A stretch of DNA of 64,000 nucleotides from JAZDFC01 sp043808235 (lineage in GTDB: Bacteria; Bacteroidota; Ignavibacteria; Ignavibacteriales; Melioribacteraceae), in NCBI GenBank assembly GCA_043808235.1, contig JAZDFC010000037.1, forward strand, positions 13,734-77,733, read 5' to 3'. Of the stretch, positions 1-8,575 are shown piece by piece; position 1 is the stretch's first letter, and the number at the start of each line of letters is the position of its first letter. The notes under the pieces were generated by a model. The model saw only the letters and a list, made by a program, of their open reading frames with translations. It was not told the DNA's origin and ran no database searches. The translations under genes were made by a program, and so were the position numbers.

Positions 1-1292
1 ACCGATGATTCCTGGTAAGTTTTTTCTCCGGATTTAATTGAAACAGTTGCGGTAGGAATCGCGTCGGTTCCGGAGTTAACATGCAAATATTTCAACTCAA
101 GCAATTCTTCGCGTTTCTTGATTTCATCGCCCATCAGCATTCGCAAATCATCATCGAAGACTTCTTTCTTTTTATCCGCAAGAGCAACAAATGCATCGTA
201 TAATTCATTCAGTTCATTTTCAGTCGGATGATATCCAAGCTCATTCAATCTTGCTTTCAATCCATGGCGTCCTGAATGTCTTCCCAAAACAATTTTTGTT
301 TTGTTCACACCTACGGACTCTGGAGTCATTATTTCGTATGTCTGTTTGTTCTTCAACATACCGTCCTGGTGGATTCCGCTTTCATGAGCGAATGCGTTCT
401 CTCCAACAATTGCTTTGTTCGGCTGTACAACAATTCCTGTGAATCCCGAAACCATTCTGCTCGTGTTATAAATCTCTGTGAAATTAATGTCGGTGTGATA
501 ATTGCAAATATCTTTACGAACCTTCAGCGCCATAACAATTTCTTCCATCGATGCATTGCCTGCTCGTTCTCCAATTCCGTTGATTGTTGTTTCAACCTGC
601 CGGGCTCCGCTTTGAATAGCTGCAATTGAATTTGCAACTGCAAGTCCGAGGTCATTGTGGCAATGAACGCTGATAATTGCTTTATCGATATTCTTCACGC
701 GCTTCTTCAATTCTGCAATCTTGGCGCCGAATTCAAACGGAAAAGTATAACCGGTTGTATCGGGAATATTCACTGTAGTCGCGCCGGCTTCAATTGCAGC
801 CTCAATAATATCCGCCAAATAACCGATGTCCGTTCGCCCCGCATCTTCAGCAGAAAACTCAACATCATTTGTAAATGTTTTTGCATAAGCGACTGCATCA
901 TAGGACATTTTCAAAACTGTCTTTCTTTTCTCTTCGAGAGTTGCGCCGTATTTGCTGTCGCCGAACTTGCCGAGAATGTGAATATCGGAAGTGCTGGAGA
1001 AAGTGTGAATGCGCGGACGTTTTGCATTTCGAAGCGCATCGTATGCAGATTTAATATCAATCTCTTTTGCGCGAGCCAATCCCGCAATAATTACCTCCGA
1101 TTCATCCGCTATTCTTTTTACAGCTTCAAATTGAGTTGGCGATGAAACGGGGAAACCGGCTTCGATAACATCAACATTCAGTCGCGCAAGCTGCCGTGCT
1201 ATTTCAAGCTTCTCATAAACATTCAAGGATGCGCCGGGCGATTGCTCGCCGTCTCTCAACGTTGTGTCGAATACAAATATCTTGTCGCTCAT
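1..1292 (-). CDS. leuA: 2-isopropylmalate synthase (partial, C-terminus beyond left edge)
   Basis: Condenses acetyl-CoA with 2-oxoisovalerate, the first step of leucine synthesis. The reverse-strand frame is open from the start codon to the window edge (about 430 codons), so the last part, including most of the C-terminal leucine-feedback domain, is missing here. Visible family signatures are the N-terminal FDTTLRDGEQSPG motif and the metal-binding HCHNDLG motif, then GxGERAGNASMEE. I chose the ATG at 1292: an upstream in-frame ATG at 1304 exists, but the GGAG Shine-Dalgarno lies between the two and is well spaced only for 1292. It is the last visible gene of the ilv-leu operon, 105 nt after leuB. 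leuC and leuD are not in the window. Identification is secure; the gene end is unknown. Confidence 0.95.
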   Translation of the reverse strand, partial: MSDKIFVFDTTLRDGEQSPGASLNVYEKLEIARQLARLNVDVIEAGFPVSSPTQFEAVKRIADESEVIIAGLARAKEIDIKSAYDALRNAKRPRIHTFSSTSDIHILGKFGDSKYGATLEEKRKTVLKMSYDAVAYAKTFTNDVEFSAEDAGRTDIGYLADIIEAAIEAGATTVNIPDTTGYTFPFEFGAKIAELKKRVKNIDKAIISVHCHNDLGLAVANSIAAIQSGARQVETTINGIGERAGNASMEEIVMALKVRKDICNYHTDINFTEIYNTSRMVSGFTGIVVQPNKAIVGENAFAHESGIHQDGMLKNKQTYEIMTPESVGVNKTKIVLGRHSGRHGLKARLNELGYHPTENELNELYDAFVALADKKKEVFDDDLRMLMGDEIKKREELLELKYLHVNSGTDAIPTATVSIKSGEKTYQESS

Positions 1293-1315
1293 TGTTTTCT
1301 CCATTTTTTTAATTC

Positions 1316-1375
1316 TGAGCCCGGCAGTAGCCGGGTGAAGAATCTCCTAACATTTATAGTTAGAGATACTTCATC
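1316..1375. repeat. Intergenic palindromic repeat between leuB and leuA
   Basis: Two nested inverted repeats fill the leuB-leuA gap: a small CCGG...CCGG hairpin (about 1321-1334) and an imperfect hairpin with arms 1337-1351 and 1359-1372 (GAAG-ATCTC-TAAC against GTTAGAGAT-CTTC). There is no T-run on the minus strand, so it does not look like a terminator that would cut leuA off from the operon. Its style resembles the dispersed intergenic repeats common in environmental Bacteroidota-like genomes; multicopy status cannot be tested from this window. Confidence 0.55.
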
Positions 1376-1397
1376 CGCCAAAAGCGCGGATTCAGTA

Positions 1398-2492
1398 TTA
1401 TAACGTGAACACGCCAATTGCCTGCGTGTGATAGATTTCTTTAAAATTGTTAATTACTGCTTCGGTCATTTTATTTGTTGAAACCAATTGGCAGCCTTCA
1501 CTGAAAATATCTTGAGTGCGATAACCGTCATTCAACGTTTTAGTTACAGCTTCTTCAATCAAGTCGCCGGCTTTCTTCATTCCAAATGAATAGGTAAACA
1601 TCATCGCAACGGAAGAGATTGCAGCAAGCGGATTTGCTTTGTTCTGACCGGCAATATCCGGCGCGCTGCCGTGTACCGGTTCATACAACGCATACTTGCT
1701 TCCGAGCGATGCCGACGGCAGCATTCCCAAACTTCCGGTTATCATTCCGGCGATGTCGCTAAGAATATCGCCGAATAAATTGGAAGTGAGAATCACATCA
1801 AATTGTTTTGGATTGCGGACAATCTGCATGGCAGCATTATCAACATACATATCGTTCAACTCAACATCCTGAAACTCTTTATGCACTTCGTGAACAACAT
1901 TTCGCCAGAATTGCGAAACATCAAGCACATTCGCTTTATCGACTGAAGTAACTTTGTTATTTCTTTCACGTGCAATCTTAAAAGCCATTCTCGCAATACG
2001 TTCAACTTCTTCGCGGGAATAAACCATCGTATTAAATCCGCGCTCCGCATCAAATCCGCGCGGCTCGCCAAAATAAATTCCGCCGGTTAATTCGCGAAGC
2101 ACAACGAAATCAACTCCATCGAGTACTTCCTGTTTTAATGAAGAAGAATTTATAAGCGGTTTATAAATTTTTGCCGGACGAATATTTGTATATAATCCAA
2201 GCGACTTCCTAAGTTTCAGCAAAGCCGCCTCCGGTTTCAAATGATGGGGCAGACTTTCCCATTTGTATCCGCCGACAGCGCCAAGAAAAACTGCCTGTGA
2301 GTCGTAACAGGTTTGCAGCGTTTCATCCGTTAATGGATTTTCATAAGCATCGTATGAACAGCCGCCAATTAATCGTTCCTTAAATTCAACCTCGATATTA
2401 AATTGCTCTGCAACAACCTTTATCACTTTCACTGCAGAAGCTGTAACTTCCGTTCCAATTCCATCTCCGGGGAGTAATGCTATTTTGTACAT
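1398..2492 (-). CDS. leuB: 3-isopropylmalate dehydrogenase
   Basis: Oxidises and decarboxylates 3-isopropylmalate with NAD+ in the cytosol, the third step of leucine synthesis. The 364-residue protein is of normal length. It begins with the nucleotide-fold start LPGDGIG and carries the metal/substrate segment SNLFGDILSDIAGMI and the adenine-binding region EPVHGSAPDIAGQ. It lies between ilvC and leuA on the same strand and is probably cotranscribed with them; a 114-nt gap with a palindromic repeat separates it from ilvC. The isopropylmalate isomerase subunits (LeuC, LeuD) that would act just before it are not in the visible part of the operon. The ATG start at 2492 follows a CTGGAG Shine-Dalgarno-like sequence. 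Confidence 0.96.
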   Translation of the reverse strand: MYKIALLPGDGIGTEVTASAVKVIKVVAEQFNIEVEFKERLIGGCSYDAYENPLTDETLQTCYDSQAVFLGAVGGYKWESLPHHLKPEAALLKLRKSLGLYTNIRPAKIYKPLINSSSLKQEVLDGVDFVVLRELTGGIYFGEPRGFDAERGFNTMVYSREEVERIARMAFKIARERNNKVTSVDKANVLDVSQFWRNVVHEVHKEFQDVELNDMYVDNAAMQIVRNPKQFDVILTSNLFGDILSDIAGMITGSLGMLPSASLGSKYALYEPVHGSAPDIAGQNKANPLAAISSVAMMFTYSFGMKKAGDLIEEAVTKTLNDGYRTQDIFSEGCQLVSTNKMTEAVINNFKEIYHTQAIGVFTL

Positions 2493-2525
2493 TCATTTCT
2501 CCAGTTAAAATAAATTTATATTCAT

Positions 2526-2608
2526 TCGAATAATGAACACCGAATGTTGAATACTGAATTTCGAAGTATTTCATCACTCGAAATTCCGTGTTCAATATTC
2601 ATTATTCT
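2526..2608. repeat. Long inverted repeat between ilvC and leuB
   Basis: A near-palindromic stretch with outer arms GAATAATGAA (2528-2537) and TTCATTATTC (2598-2607). Inner segments also pair imperfectly (GTGTTCAATATTC against GAATGTTGAATACTG-like sequence). It abuts the ilvC stop codon and has no downstream T-run. It resembles a mobile or REP-like intergenic palindrome rather than a terminator. Confidence 0.6.
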
Positions 2609-3599
2609 ATTTCTTTACAAGCCAGCTCATCATGCTGCGCAATTTTGCCCCGACAACTTCAATCGGGTGCTCTTTATTTTCTTTCCTCAATTGATTCATC
2701 TTCGGCATACCGGCATGATATTCATCTAACCATTCTTTTGCAAACGAACCATCCTGAACTTCCGTTAGAATTTTCTTCATTTCTTTTTTTGTCTCTGCCG
2801 TAATCAATCTTGAACCACGGCTCATTCCGCCATACTCGGCAGTATCGCTTACTGAAAAATTCATTCTCGATAATCCGCCTTCGTAGTATAAGTCAACAAT
2901 CAATTTCATTTCGTGCATACATTCGAAGTAAGCAAGTTCCGGTGGATAACCGGCTTCAACTAAAGTTTCGAATCCGGCTTTTATAAGTTCTGCCGAACCG
3001 CCGCAAAGAACCGCCTGCTCGCCGAATAAATCTGTTTCGGTTTCGTTTTTAAAATTGGTTTCAATCACTCCTGCGCGTGTACCGCCGATTCCTTTTGCCC
3101 ATGCAAGAGCAAGTTCTTTTGTAATGCCGGAAGGATCCTGATTAACTGCGATCAAACACGGCACGCCGCTACCCTGCTCGTATGTCCTTCGAACCAAATG
3201 TCCCGGACCTTTGGGAGCTATCATCATCACATTCACATCTGCCGGCGGCACAATTTGTTGGTAATGAATATTAAATCCGTGCCCGAACGCAAGTGTATCG
3301 CCCGATTTCAAATTCGGCGCAACTTCAGCATCATAAACTTCTTTTTGATTTTGGTCTGGAAGCAGAATCATAATAACATTAGCTTCTTTAACCGCTTCTG
3401 CAACAGTCTTCACTTCCAATCCGGCAGATTTCGCTTTTTCCCATGAAGCGGATTCCTTGCGTAGTCCGACAGAAACATTCATTCCGCTCTCTTTTAAATT
3501 AAGTGCATGCGCGTGCCCCTGGCTTCCGTAGCCGAGTACAGCGATTTTTTTATTTTTCAGTAAATCCAAATTCGCATCTTGATCATAATAAACTTTCAT
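2607..3599 (-). CDS. ilvC: Ketol-acid reductoisomerase
   Basis: Catalyses the Mg2+-dependent alkyl shift and NADPH reduction common to isoleucine and valine synthesis. At 330 residues it is a short class I enzyme. The Rossmann motif GYGSQGHAHALNL is near the N-terminus, followed by an Arg/Ser-containing cofactor loop (LRKESASWEKA) that suggests NADPH preference. The catalytic helical domain includes ETDLFGEQAVLCGG and the EC-MHEMKLIVDLYYEGG segment. It starts 12 nt after ilvN in the operon. Start ATG at 3599 gives the canonical N-terminus MKVYYDQDAN. Confidence 0.97.
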   Translation of the reverse strand: MKVYYDQDANLDLLKNKKIAVLGYGSQGHAHALNLKESGMNVSVGLRKESASWEKAKSAGLEVKTVAEAVKEANVIMILLPDQNQKEVYDAEVAPNLKSGDTLAFGHGFNIHYQQIVPPADVNVMMIAPKGPGHLVRRTYEQGSGVPCLIAVNQDPSGITKELALAWAKGIGGTRAGVIETNFKNETETDLFGEQAVLCGGSAELIKAGFETLVEAGYPPELAYFECMHEMKLIVDLYYEGGLSRMNFSVSDTAEYGGMSRGSRLITAETKKEMKKILTEVQDGSFAKEWLDEYHAGMPKMNQLRKENKEHPIEVVGAKLRSMMSWLVKK

Positions 3600-3611
3600 T
3601 TAGTACCTCTA

Positions 3612-4124
3612 TTAAGTTGTTATATTTTCTTTTTTCTGAATTTTCATTTGCTCACCGCGCTTTAGTGCTACGATGCCGCTTCGCGCAATTTCTTTAATTC
3701 CCGATGGCGCAAGAACATTTATCGCCGCATCAATTTTATCCGGCGGGCCTGTTATTTCAACCGTAATCAATTTATTTGTGATATCAACAATATTCCCGCG
3801 GAAGATATCGCAGATATTTTTGATCTGCTCCATGGACGATTTGTGCAGACTTACTTTTATCAAAGCAAGTTCGCGTTCGATGCGAGGCGAATCGGTTAAA
3901 TCCACAACTTTAATTGTATCAATCAGTCTATTAAGCTGCTTTACAACCTGGTCGATTATTTGGTCATCACCCTGCGTGACAATTGTCATGCGGGAAATTT
4001 CTTCAATCTCCGTTTCACCAATGGAGATGCTGCGGATGTTGAATCCCTTTCCACTAAACATAGTAGCAACTCGGTCGAAAGCGCCGAAATGATTTTCAAC
4101 CAATACTGAAATTGTATGTTTCAT
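3612..4124 (-). CDS. ilvN: Acetolactate synthase small (regulatory) subunit
   Basis: Regulatory subunit that binds the IlvB catalytic subunit and confers valine feedback control. The 170-residue protein has the usual architecture: an N-terminal ACT domain (about residues 1-77, beginning HTISVLVENHFGAFDRV) and the C-terminal ALS_ss_C domain (from about residue 83). Its ATG at 4124 follows directly on the ilvB stop codon (4125-4127) with no spacer, implying translational coupling and a fixed ratio to IlvB. The IlvN/IlvH distinction cannot be made from sequence alone. Confidence 0.95.
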   Translation of the reverse strand: MKHTISVLVENHFGAFDRVATMFSGKGFNIRSISIGETEIEEISRMTIVTQGDDQIIDQVVKQLNRLIDTIKVVDLTDSPRIERELALIKVSLHKSSMEQIKNICDIFRGNIVDITNKLITVEITGPPDKIDAAINVLAPSGIKEIARSGIVALKRGEQMKIQKKENITT

Positions 4125-5843
4125 TTATATCATCCTCTTTGGGTTTAGTCTTTTTACCATCATGTCCGAAACCGATTTACCGGAAGGAATCATCGGGAAC
4201 ACCATATCTTCCTTCACAACTTTGAACTCGATGAGTACCGGACGATCCTTTACTGCAAAGGCTTTGTCAAGCAAATCATCAACTTCCTTCGGATTATTTG
4301 TTGAATAAGATTCAATACCGAACGCAGTTCCAACCTTTACAAAATCCGGATTACTCGGTCCAAGTTCGGTGAAGCTGTATTTCTCCTGATGAAACAGTTC
4401 CTGCCATTGCCGAACCATTCCAAGAAATGAATTGTTGATGATGAAAATTTTTATCGGCAGTTTGTTGTACACCGCAGTTGTTAACTCCTGTATATTCATC
4501 TGGAATCCGCCGTCGCCGCTGATCGAAATGACCTGTCTATCTTTAACTGCGAAGGATGCGCCTATCGAAGCAGGTAGAGAAAATCCCATCGTTCCCAATC
4601 CGCCGCTGGTAATATTGGATCGAGGATTATTATACTTGTAATGCTGCGCAGTCCACATCTGATGTTGACCGACATCTGTAACTACAACTGCATCGCCTTT
4701 TGTTTTCTCGCATATTTTTTCTATTACATATTCTGTTCTCAATCTTCCGTCGCTATCTTCGTAAACAAGAGGACATTCATCGCGCCATTCATTAATTTGT
4801 GCGAGCCATTCATCAATATCGGGCGGTGATGTCATTTCAGCTGCAAGTTCCGCGAGTACATGTTTAACATCACCAACAATCGGCAAATCAACAACAACAT
4901 TTTTATCGATGCATGTCGGGTCGATATCAACATGAATTTTATAAGCGCCGGTGGCAAATGTTTCAGTATTTCCGGTCACGCGGTCATCAAACCGCGCGCC
5001 GAGCGATACAAGCACATCGCAATTATCAACCGCGCGGTTCGCCCAATATGTACCGTGCATTCCAAGCATACCGAGTGAAAGTTCATCTGTGCCGGGGAAT
5101 GCACCAAGCCCTTGCAATGTCATTGCAACAGGCAATTTATTTTCACGTGCAAAAATTTTAAGTTCTTCCGAACTCCCGGACATTATCACACCACCGCCGA
5201 CATACAGCAAAGGTCTCTTCGCTTTCGAAATCATCTCGGCAGCTTTTTTAATCTGATTGCCGTGACCGCGGTAAGTCGGTTTATATCCGCGAATTTCAAC
5301 TTCTTCATCATAAACAAATTCGCATTTCGAAGCAATTACATCTTTCGGTAAATCTACAACTACGGGCCCGGGTCTGCCGGTAGCTGCAATATAAAATGCT
5401 TTGCGAATCGTCGGCGCAAGTTCTTTTACATCGCGGACGAGAAAATTATGTTTGGTTACGGGTCGTGTAATTCCAACAATGTCTGCTTCCTGGAAAGCAT
5501 CGTTGCCGATTAAGTGCGAAGCCACTTGCCCTGTAAATACTACAATTGGAACAGAGTCCATATATGCATCTGCAATTCCGGTAACTGTATTTGTAGCTCC
5601 GGGTCCCGATGTTACGAGCACTACGCCAACTTTTCCCGATGCTTTTGCGTATCCTTCGGCAGCATGCACAGCGCCTTGTTCATGGCGCACGAGGATATGT
5701 TTCAGAAAATCTACATCGTAAAGATGTTCATATAATTTGAGTACAGCGCCGCCTGGATAGCCAAAAATGTATTCTACTTTTTCGCGCTTGAGACTTTCGA
5801 AAAATATATCCGCGCCGCTGAGAAGTTGAGTATTGGTTTTCAT
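4125..5843 (-). CDS. ilvB: Acetolactate synthase large (catalytic) subunit
   Basis: Thiamine-diphosphate enzyme that makes acetolactate or acetohydroxybutyrate for Val/Leu/Ile. The protein is 572 residues from the ATG at 5843. The N-terminal domain carries the catalytic-glutamate segment RHEQGAVHAAEGYA, and the C-terminal domain the TPP motif beginning GDGGFQMN and ending with the conserved NNSFLGMVRQWQ segment. The reading frame is open further up to a TTG at 5918, but that would overlap ilvD and add 25 residues with no similarity to the family. The ATG at 5843 has an AGGTG element just upstream and lies 7 nt after the ilvD stop, so I chose it. Confidence 0.96.
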   Translation of the reverse strand: MKTNTQLLSGADIFFESLKREKVEYIFGYPGGAVLKLYEHLYDVDFLKHILVRHEQGAVHAAEGYAKASGKVGVVLVTSGPGATNTVTGIADAYMDSVPIVVFTGQVASHLIGNDAFQEADIVGITRPVTKHNFLVRDVKELAPTIRKAFYIAATGRPGPVVVDLPKDVIASKCEFVYDEEVEIRGYKPTYRGHGNQIKKAAEMISKAKRPLLYVGGGVIMSGSSEELKIFARENKLPVAMTLQGLGAFPGTDELSLGMLGMHGTYWANRAVDNCDVLVSLGARFDDRVTGNTETFATGAYKIHVDIDPTCIDKNVVVDLPIVGDVKHVLAELAAEMTSPPDIDEWLAQINEWRDECPLVYEDSDGRLRTEYVIEKICEKTKGDAVVVTDVGQHQMWTAQHYKYNNPRSNITSGGLGTMGFSLPASIGASFAVKDRQVISISGDGGFQMNIQELTTAVYNKLPIKIFIINNSFLGMVRQWQELFHQEKYSFTELGPSNPDFVKVGTAFGIESYSTNNPKEVDDLLDKAFAVKDRPVLIEFKVVKEDMVFPMIPSGKSVSDMMVKRLNPKRMI

Positions 5844-5850
5844 TACACAC

Positions 5851-7533
5851 CTATTGAATATTTGTTGATAAAACTGCACCTTTATTTGCCGAAGTAACCA
5901 TGCGGGAATAACGCGCAAGGTAACCGCGATTTATTTTTGGTTCGAAACGCGGAAGCGAATCGATTCTTCTTTTGATTTCTTCCGGAGTCAATTGTACTTC
6001 AAGTTTTCTATTTGGGATATCAAGTTTTATAATATCACCACTTTGCAATGCTGCGATTGGTCCGCGATCAGCAGCTTCAGGTGATACATGCCCGATACAA
6101 GCGCCGCGAGTTCCGCCTGAAAATCTTCCATCGGTTATTAACGCAACTTTATCGCCTAATCCCATTCCCATTATTGCGCTTGTGGGAGTAAGCATTTCCG
6201 GCATGCCGGGTCCGCCTTTCGGGCCTTCGTAACGAATTACAACTACATCGCCGGCTTTAACATCGCCCGCAAGAATTTTTTCAACAGCTTCATCCTGCGA
6301 TTCATAAATTTTTGCCGGTCCGGAGAACACAAGCATCTTTTCATCTACAGCGCCGGCTTTTATTATTGCACCATCCGGGGCAAGATTGCCGAAGAGGACC
6401 GCGAGTCCGCCGGTTTTTGAATATGCGTTTTCAATTGTACGTATTACTTTTTCATCTTTAATTTCTGATGACGAAATATTTTCACCGAGTGTTTTACCGG
6501 TCACGGTTAATGAATCCATCTCAAGCAAATTTAACCTGGATAATTCTTTCAAGATGGCGGAGATGCCGCCGGCTTTGTCAACATCTTCGATATGAACTTC
6601 TTTTGTTGCAGGACTTACTTTACAGATATACGGAGTTCGCGATGAGAGTTCGTTCAACATATTTAGGTCAAGTTCAATTCCTGCTTCCTGCGCAACAGCG
6701 AGCGCGTGAAGAATTGTATTCGTGCTTCCACCCATTGCAAGGTCGAGTGTGAAAGCATTTTGAAAAGATTTTAAATTGAGAATTTTACTCGGTCGTAAAT
6801 CATCTTTTACAAGCTGCAATATTTGTTTTGCTGCGGACACTGCAAGTTCTTTTCTAAGTGGTGAAACCGCGAGGATTGTTCCATTGCCGGGAAGAGCCAT
6901 GCCCAACGCTTCGCACAAACAATTCATTGAGTTTGCCGTGAACATTCCCGCACATGAACCGCAAGTCGGGCATCCGAAATCTTCAAGCTCTTTTAGTTGA
7001 TTTTCGTTGATTGAACCGGAAGCAAACTTACCAACACCTTCAAACACAGAAATCAAATCGATTTTTTCTCCTGCGGCGGTTCTACCCGCCTTCATAGGTC
7101 CGCCGGAAACAAATATTGTTGGAATATCAACACGCACGGCAGCCATCAACATTCCCGGTACAATTTTATCACAGTTCGGAATGCAAATCATTCCATCAAG
7201 CCGGTGAGCTTCGATAACGGTTTCAACACAATCTGCAATCAACTCGCGGCTTGCAAGCGAATACCGCATTCCGATATGACCCATTGCAATTCCATCATCA
7301 ACACCTATTGTGTTGAATTCAAAAGGAACACCGCCGGCTTCGCGAACAGCTTCCTTAACAATCCTTCCGAATTCCTGGAGATGAACATGACCGGGAATTA
7401 AATCTATGTATGAGTTACAAATTCCGATGAAAGGTTTTTTAAAATCCTCATCGCTTTTTATAACTCCTGTTGCTCTTAAAAGACTCCGGTGCGGAGCTTT
7501 TTCGAATCCTGATTTGATTAAATCCGAGCGCAT
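5851..7533 (-). CDS. ilvD: Dihydroxy-acid dehydratase
   Basis: Iron-sulfur enzyme of the IlvD/Edd family that dehydrates dihydroxy acids to 2-keto acids in Ile/Val synthesis. The protein is 560 residues. Cluster-ligand regions are visible as CNSYIDLIPGH, PNCDKIVPGML and GCPTCGSCAGMFTANSMNC, together with the conserved GRFSGGTRGACIGH segment near the C-terminus. The frame extends to a TTG at 7545, but ATG 7533 (MRSDLIKSG) fits the family N-terminus and is preceded by GGAAAA. It is the first structural gene of the operon and lies about 120 nt after the leader peptide described below. Confidence 0.96.
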   Translation of the reverse strand: MRSDLIKSGFEKAPHRSLLRATGVIKSDEDFKKPFIGICNSYIDLIPGHVHLQEFGRIVKEAVREAGGVPFEFNTIGVDDGIAMGHIGMRYSLASRELIADCVETVIEAHRLDGMICIPNCDKIVPGMLMAAVRVDIPTIFVSGGPMKAGRTAAGEKIDLISVFEGVGKFASGSINENQLKELEDFGCPTCGSCAGMFTANSMNCLCEALGMALPGNGTILAVSPLRKELAVSAAKQILQLVKDDLRPSKILNLKSFQNAFTLDLAMGGSTNTILHALAVAQEAGIELDLNMLNELSSRTPYICKVSPATKEVHIEDVDKAGGISAILKELSRLNLLEMDSLTVTGKTLGENISSSEIKDEKVIRTIENAYSKTGGLAVLFGNLAPDGAIIKAGAVDEKMLVFSGPAKIYESQDEAVEKILAGDVKAGDVVVIRYEGPKGGPGMPEMLTPTSAIMGMGLGDKVALITDGRFSGGTRGACIGHVSPEAADRGPIAALQSGDIIKLDIPNRKLEVQLTPEEIKRRIDSLPRFEPKINRGYLARYSRMVTSANKGAVLSTNIQ

Positions 7534-7589
7534 AATTTTTTCCAAAAAGATTTTAAAAATCTTCTTTCAGATAAAATGCAACGGGTTCC

Positions 7590-7644
7590 GGTCAATCCCG
7601 GTTTCAATTATGTAATATGTTATTTTGGAGTTTCGGGATTGACC
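7590..7644 (-). promoter_or_regulatory. Candidate attenuator stem upstream of ilvD
   Basis: A perfect 11-bp inverted repeat (GGTCAATCCCG at 7644-7634 and CGGGATTGACC at 7600-7590 in minus-strand order) lies between the leader-peptide stop and ilvD. Its 5' arm can pair instead with CGGGATT at 7706-7700, inside the Ile codon run of the leader ORF, so the two pairings are mutually exclusive. No U-run follows the stem directly. A weak AU-rich hairpin with a short T-run sits further down, near 7545-7565. The output could therefore be transcription termination there or control of ilvD translation. The mechanism is inference; the repeats are seen. Confidence 0.5.
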
Positions 7645-7651
7645 ATCTATG

Positions 7652-7813
7652 TCAGCCTAGTAGGGTAACGATAATACCCGGTAGGCTAAGAATTATGATA
7701 ATCCCGTTAATGACGATGATATCTAAAGAAGGGTCAACTAATACGGACACGGCACCGAATTGAACAACTGAGTTCCTTTTGAGAGTTGCGCTATTTGATG
7801 TCGTATAATTCAT
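7652..7813 (-). CDS. ilv operon leader peptide (53 aa, Ile/Leu/Val-rich)
   Basis: A short ORF not found by length-limited gene calling. Its second half is extremely rich in branched-chain residues, ending GIIIILSLPGIIVTLLG with a TGA stop at 7652-7654; clusters of Val and Ile codons precede this. It sits between a strong-looking promoter (7843-7874) and ilvD, the first gene of the branched-chain operon. This is the hallmark of an amino-acid attenuation leader: scarcity of charged tRNA-Ile/Val/Leu would stall ribosomes in the codon run and change the fold of the overlapping RNA stems. No clear Shine-Dalgarno is visible before ATG 7813 (only AAAGAAA). It is long compared with the enterobacterial ilv leaders. 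Confidence 0.85.
   Translation of the reverse strand: MNYTTSNSATLKRNSVVQFGAVSVLVDPSLDIIVINGIIIILSLPGIIVTLLG
7654..7687 (-). promoter_or_regulatory. Leader hairpin overlapping the leader-peptide stop
   Basis: In minus-strand order the arms are AGCCTA(CC)GGGTA and TACCC(TAC)TAGGCT: two helices of 6 and 5 bp around an internal loop, with a short apical loop. It covers the last leader codons and the stop, so a ribosome finishing the peptide would melt it. It probably acts as the pause/sensor stem of the attenuator. Confidence 0.5.
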
Positions 7814-7842
7814 TTTCTTTAAGTTGTTAAAAAAATTTTCAG

Positions 7843-7874
7843 CAAAGGTATATTTTGAATATCAGTTTGTCAAG
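7843..7874 (-). promoter_or_regulatory. Promoter of the ilv-leu operon (Bacteroidota type)
   Basis: On the minus strand, CTTGACA (-33 region, 7868-7874) is followed after 17 nt by TACCTTTG (7843-7850), a perfect match to the Bacteroidota -7 consensus TAnnTTTG. It would start RNA near 7836, about 23 nt before the leader ATG. The remaining 226 bases up to the toxin gene at 8101 (7875-8100) are AT-rich, and I see nothing specific in them. Confidence 0.75.
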
Positions 7875-8100
7875 CCAAAAATTATTTTTTATTTGTGAAT
7901 ACCTTAGAAACTATTGAATTCACACCCCAATCATCGAACAAATTAAAGGAAAATTGAGGATATGGGAGATGTTATTGCCTTAAAATCATTTTCTACCTTC
8001 AACTCAGTTTTCATGATGCCGGAATAAATATTCAGGATTGTCAATTTTTATTCAATATTAGTAATCCGATTTACATTCAATTTTCATGACAATAGAAAAA

Positions 8101-8358
8101 TTATTTATAGACATCCTTACGATGCGCGACTTTCACGACCGTAACAAGTAATTGCTCATCACTAATGTGGTATAATATTCTATAACGTCCAACCCTTATT
8201 CGGTATTTTTCTTCATCAGATAATTTTAATGAATTATAAGGTCGGGGATTTTCACTGAGCTGTTCAATTTTCGAGAGAATTGTTTTAATCTCTGTTGAAG
8301 GTAGGTTTTGAATCTCTTTTGCCGCGGATTTTTTAATTTCAATACTATAATTTGCCAT
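8101..8358 (-). CDS. RelE/ParE-family toxin
   Basis: A small basic protein (85 residues from ATG 8358) of the RelE/ParE superfamily, probably a ribosome-dependent mRNA endonuclease. It shows the family pattern: N-terminal YSIEIKKSAAKEIQNLP, central Lys/Leu-rich helices with PRPYNSLKL, then the beta-sheet core YRIRVGRYRILYHI and a C-terminal KVAHRKDVYK, the typical ending of RelE toxins. The frame extends 7 codons further up, but that start would lie deeper inside the antitoxin gene and match nothing; ATG 8358 overlaps the antitoxin by 14 nt, as is usual for such pairs. Toxicity is not shown. Confidence 0.85.
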   Translation of the reverse strand: MANYSIEIKKSAAKEIQNLPSTEIKTILSKIEQLSENPRPYNSLKLSDEEKYRIRVGRYRILYHISDEQLLVTVVKVAHRKDVYK

Positions 8359-8575
8359 TTTGTTTAAGCTCGGAAACAAGTTTTTCGTAGCTTATTGTTG
8401 GCTCGGCGACTCTATCGGCAAAAGCTTTCAAATCCTCAAAATCTTCAACTAATTCATTTCGCACAATTTTATCGATTACTGCCGAAATTGAGGTTGACAT
8501 TTCACCCGCTTTTTTCTTTAACCTATTGTGTATCCCCGGATCGAAATAGACTGTCGATTTTTTAGTTAAGTTCAT
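8345..8575 (-). CDS. Antitoxin of the RelE-type pair (ribbon-helix-helix-like)
   Basis: A 76-residue protein directly upstream of, and overlapping, the RelE-like toxin. The N-terminus (KKSTVYFDPGIHNRLKKKA) followed by a predicted helix pair looks like a ribbon-helix-helix DNA-binding domain. The C-terminal acidic half (VEDFEDLKAF through the stop) would wrap the toxin. By analogy with other type II modules it should repress its own promoter in the intergenic region 8576-8868. Family subtype is not certain. Confidence 0.75.
   Translation of the reverse strand: MNLTKKSTVYFDPGIHNRLKKKAGEMSTSISAVIDKIVRNELVEDFEDLKAFADRVAEPTISYEKLVSELKQNGKL

Noticed and set aside
657..1145. Plus-strand open frames within leuA and similar long antisense frames over ilv, asd and cytochrome genes
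   Set aside because: They are shadows of the real genes on the other strand, with no ribosome-binding sites or protein family features.
5844..5918. N-terminal extension of ilvB to a TTG at 5918
   Set aside because: It overlaps the ilvD coding end, has no family similarity, and a well-placed ATG with an AGGTG element lies at 5843.
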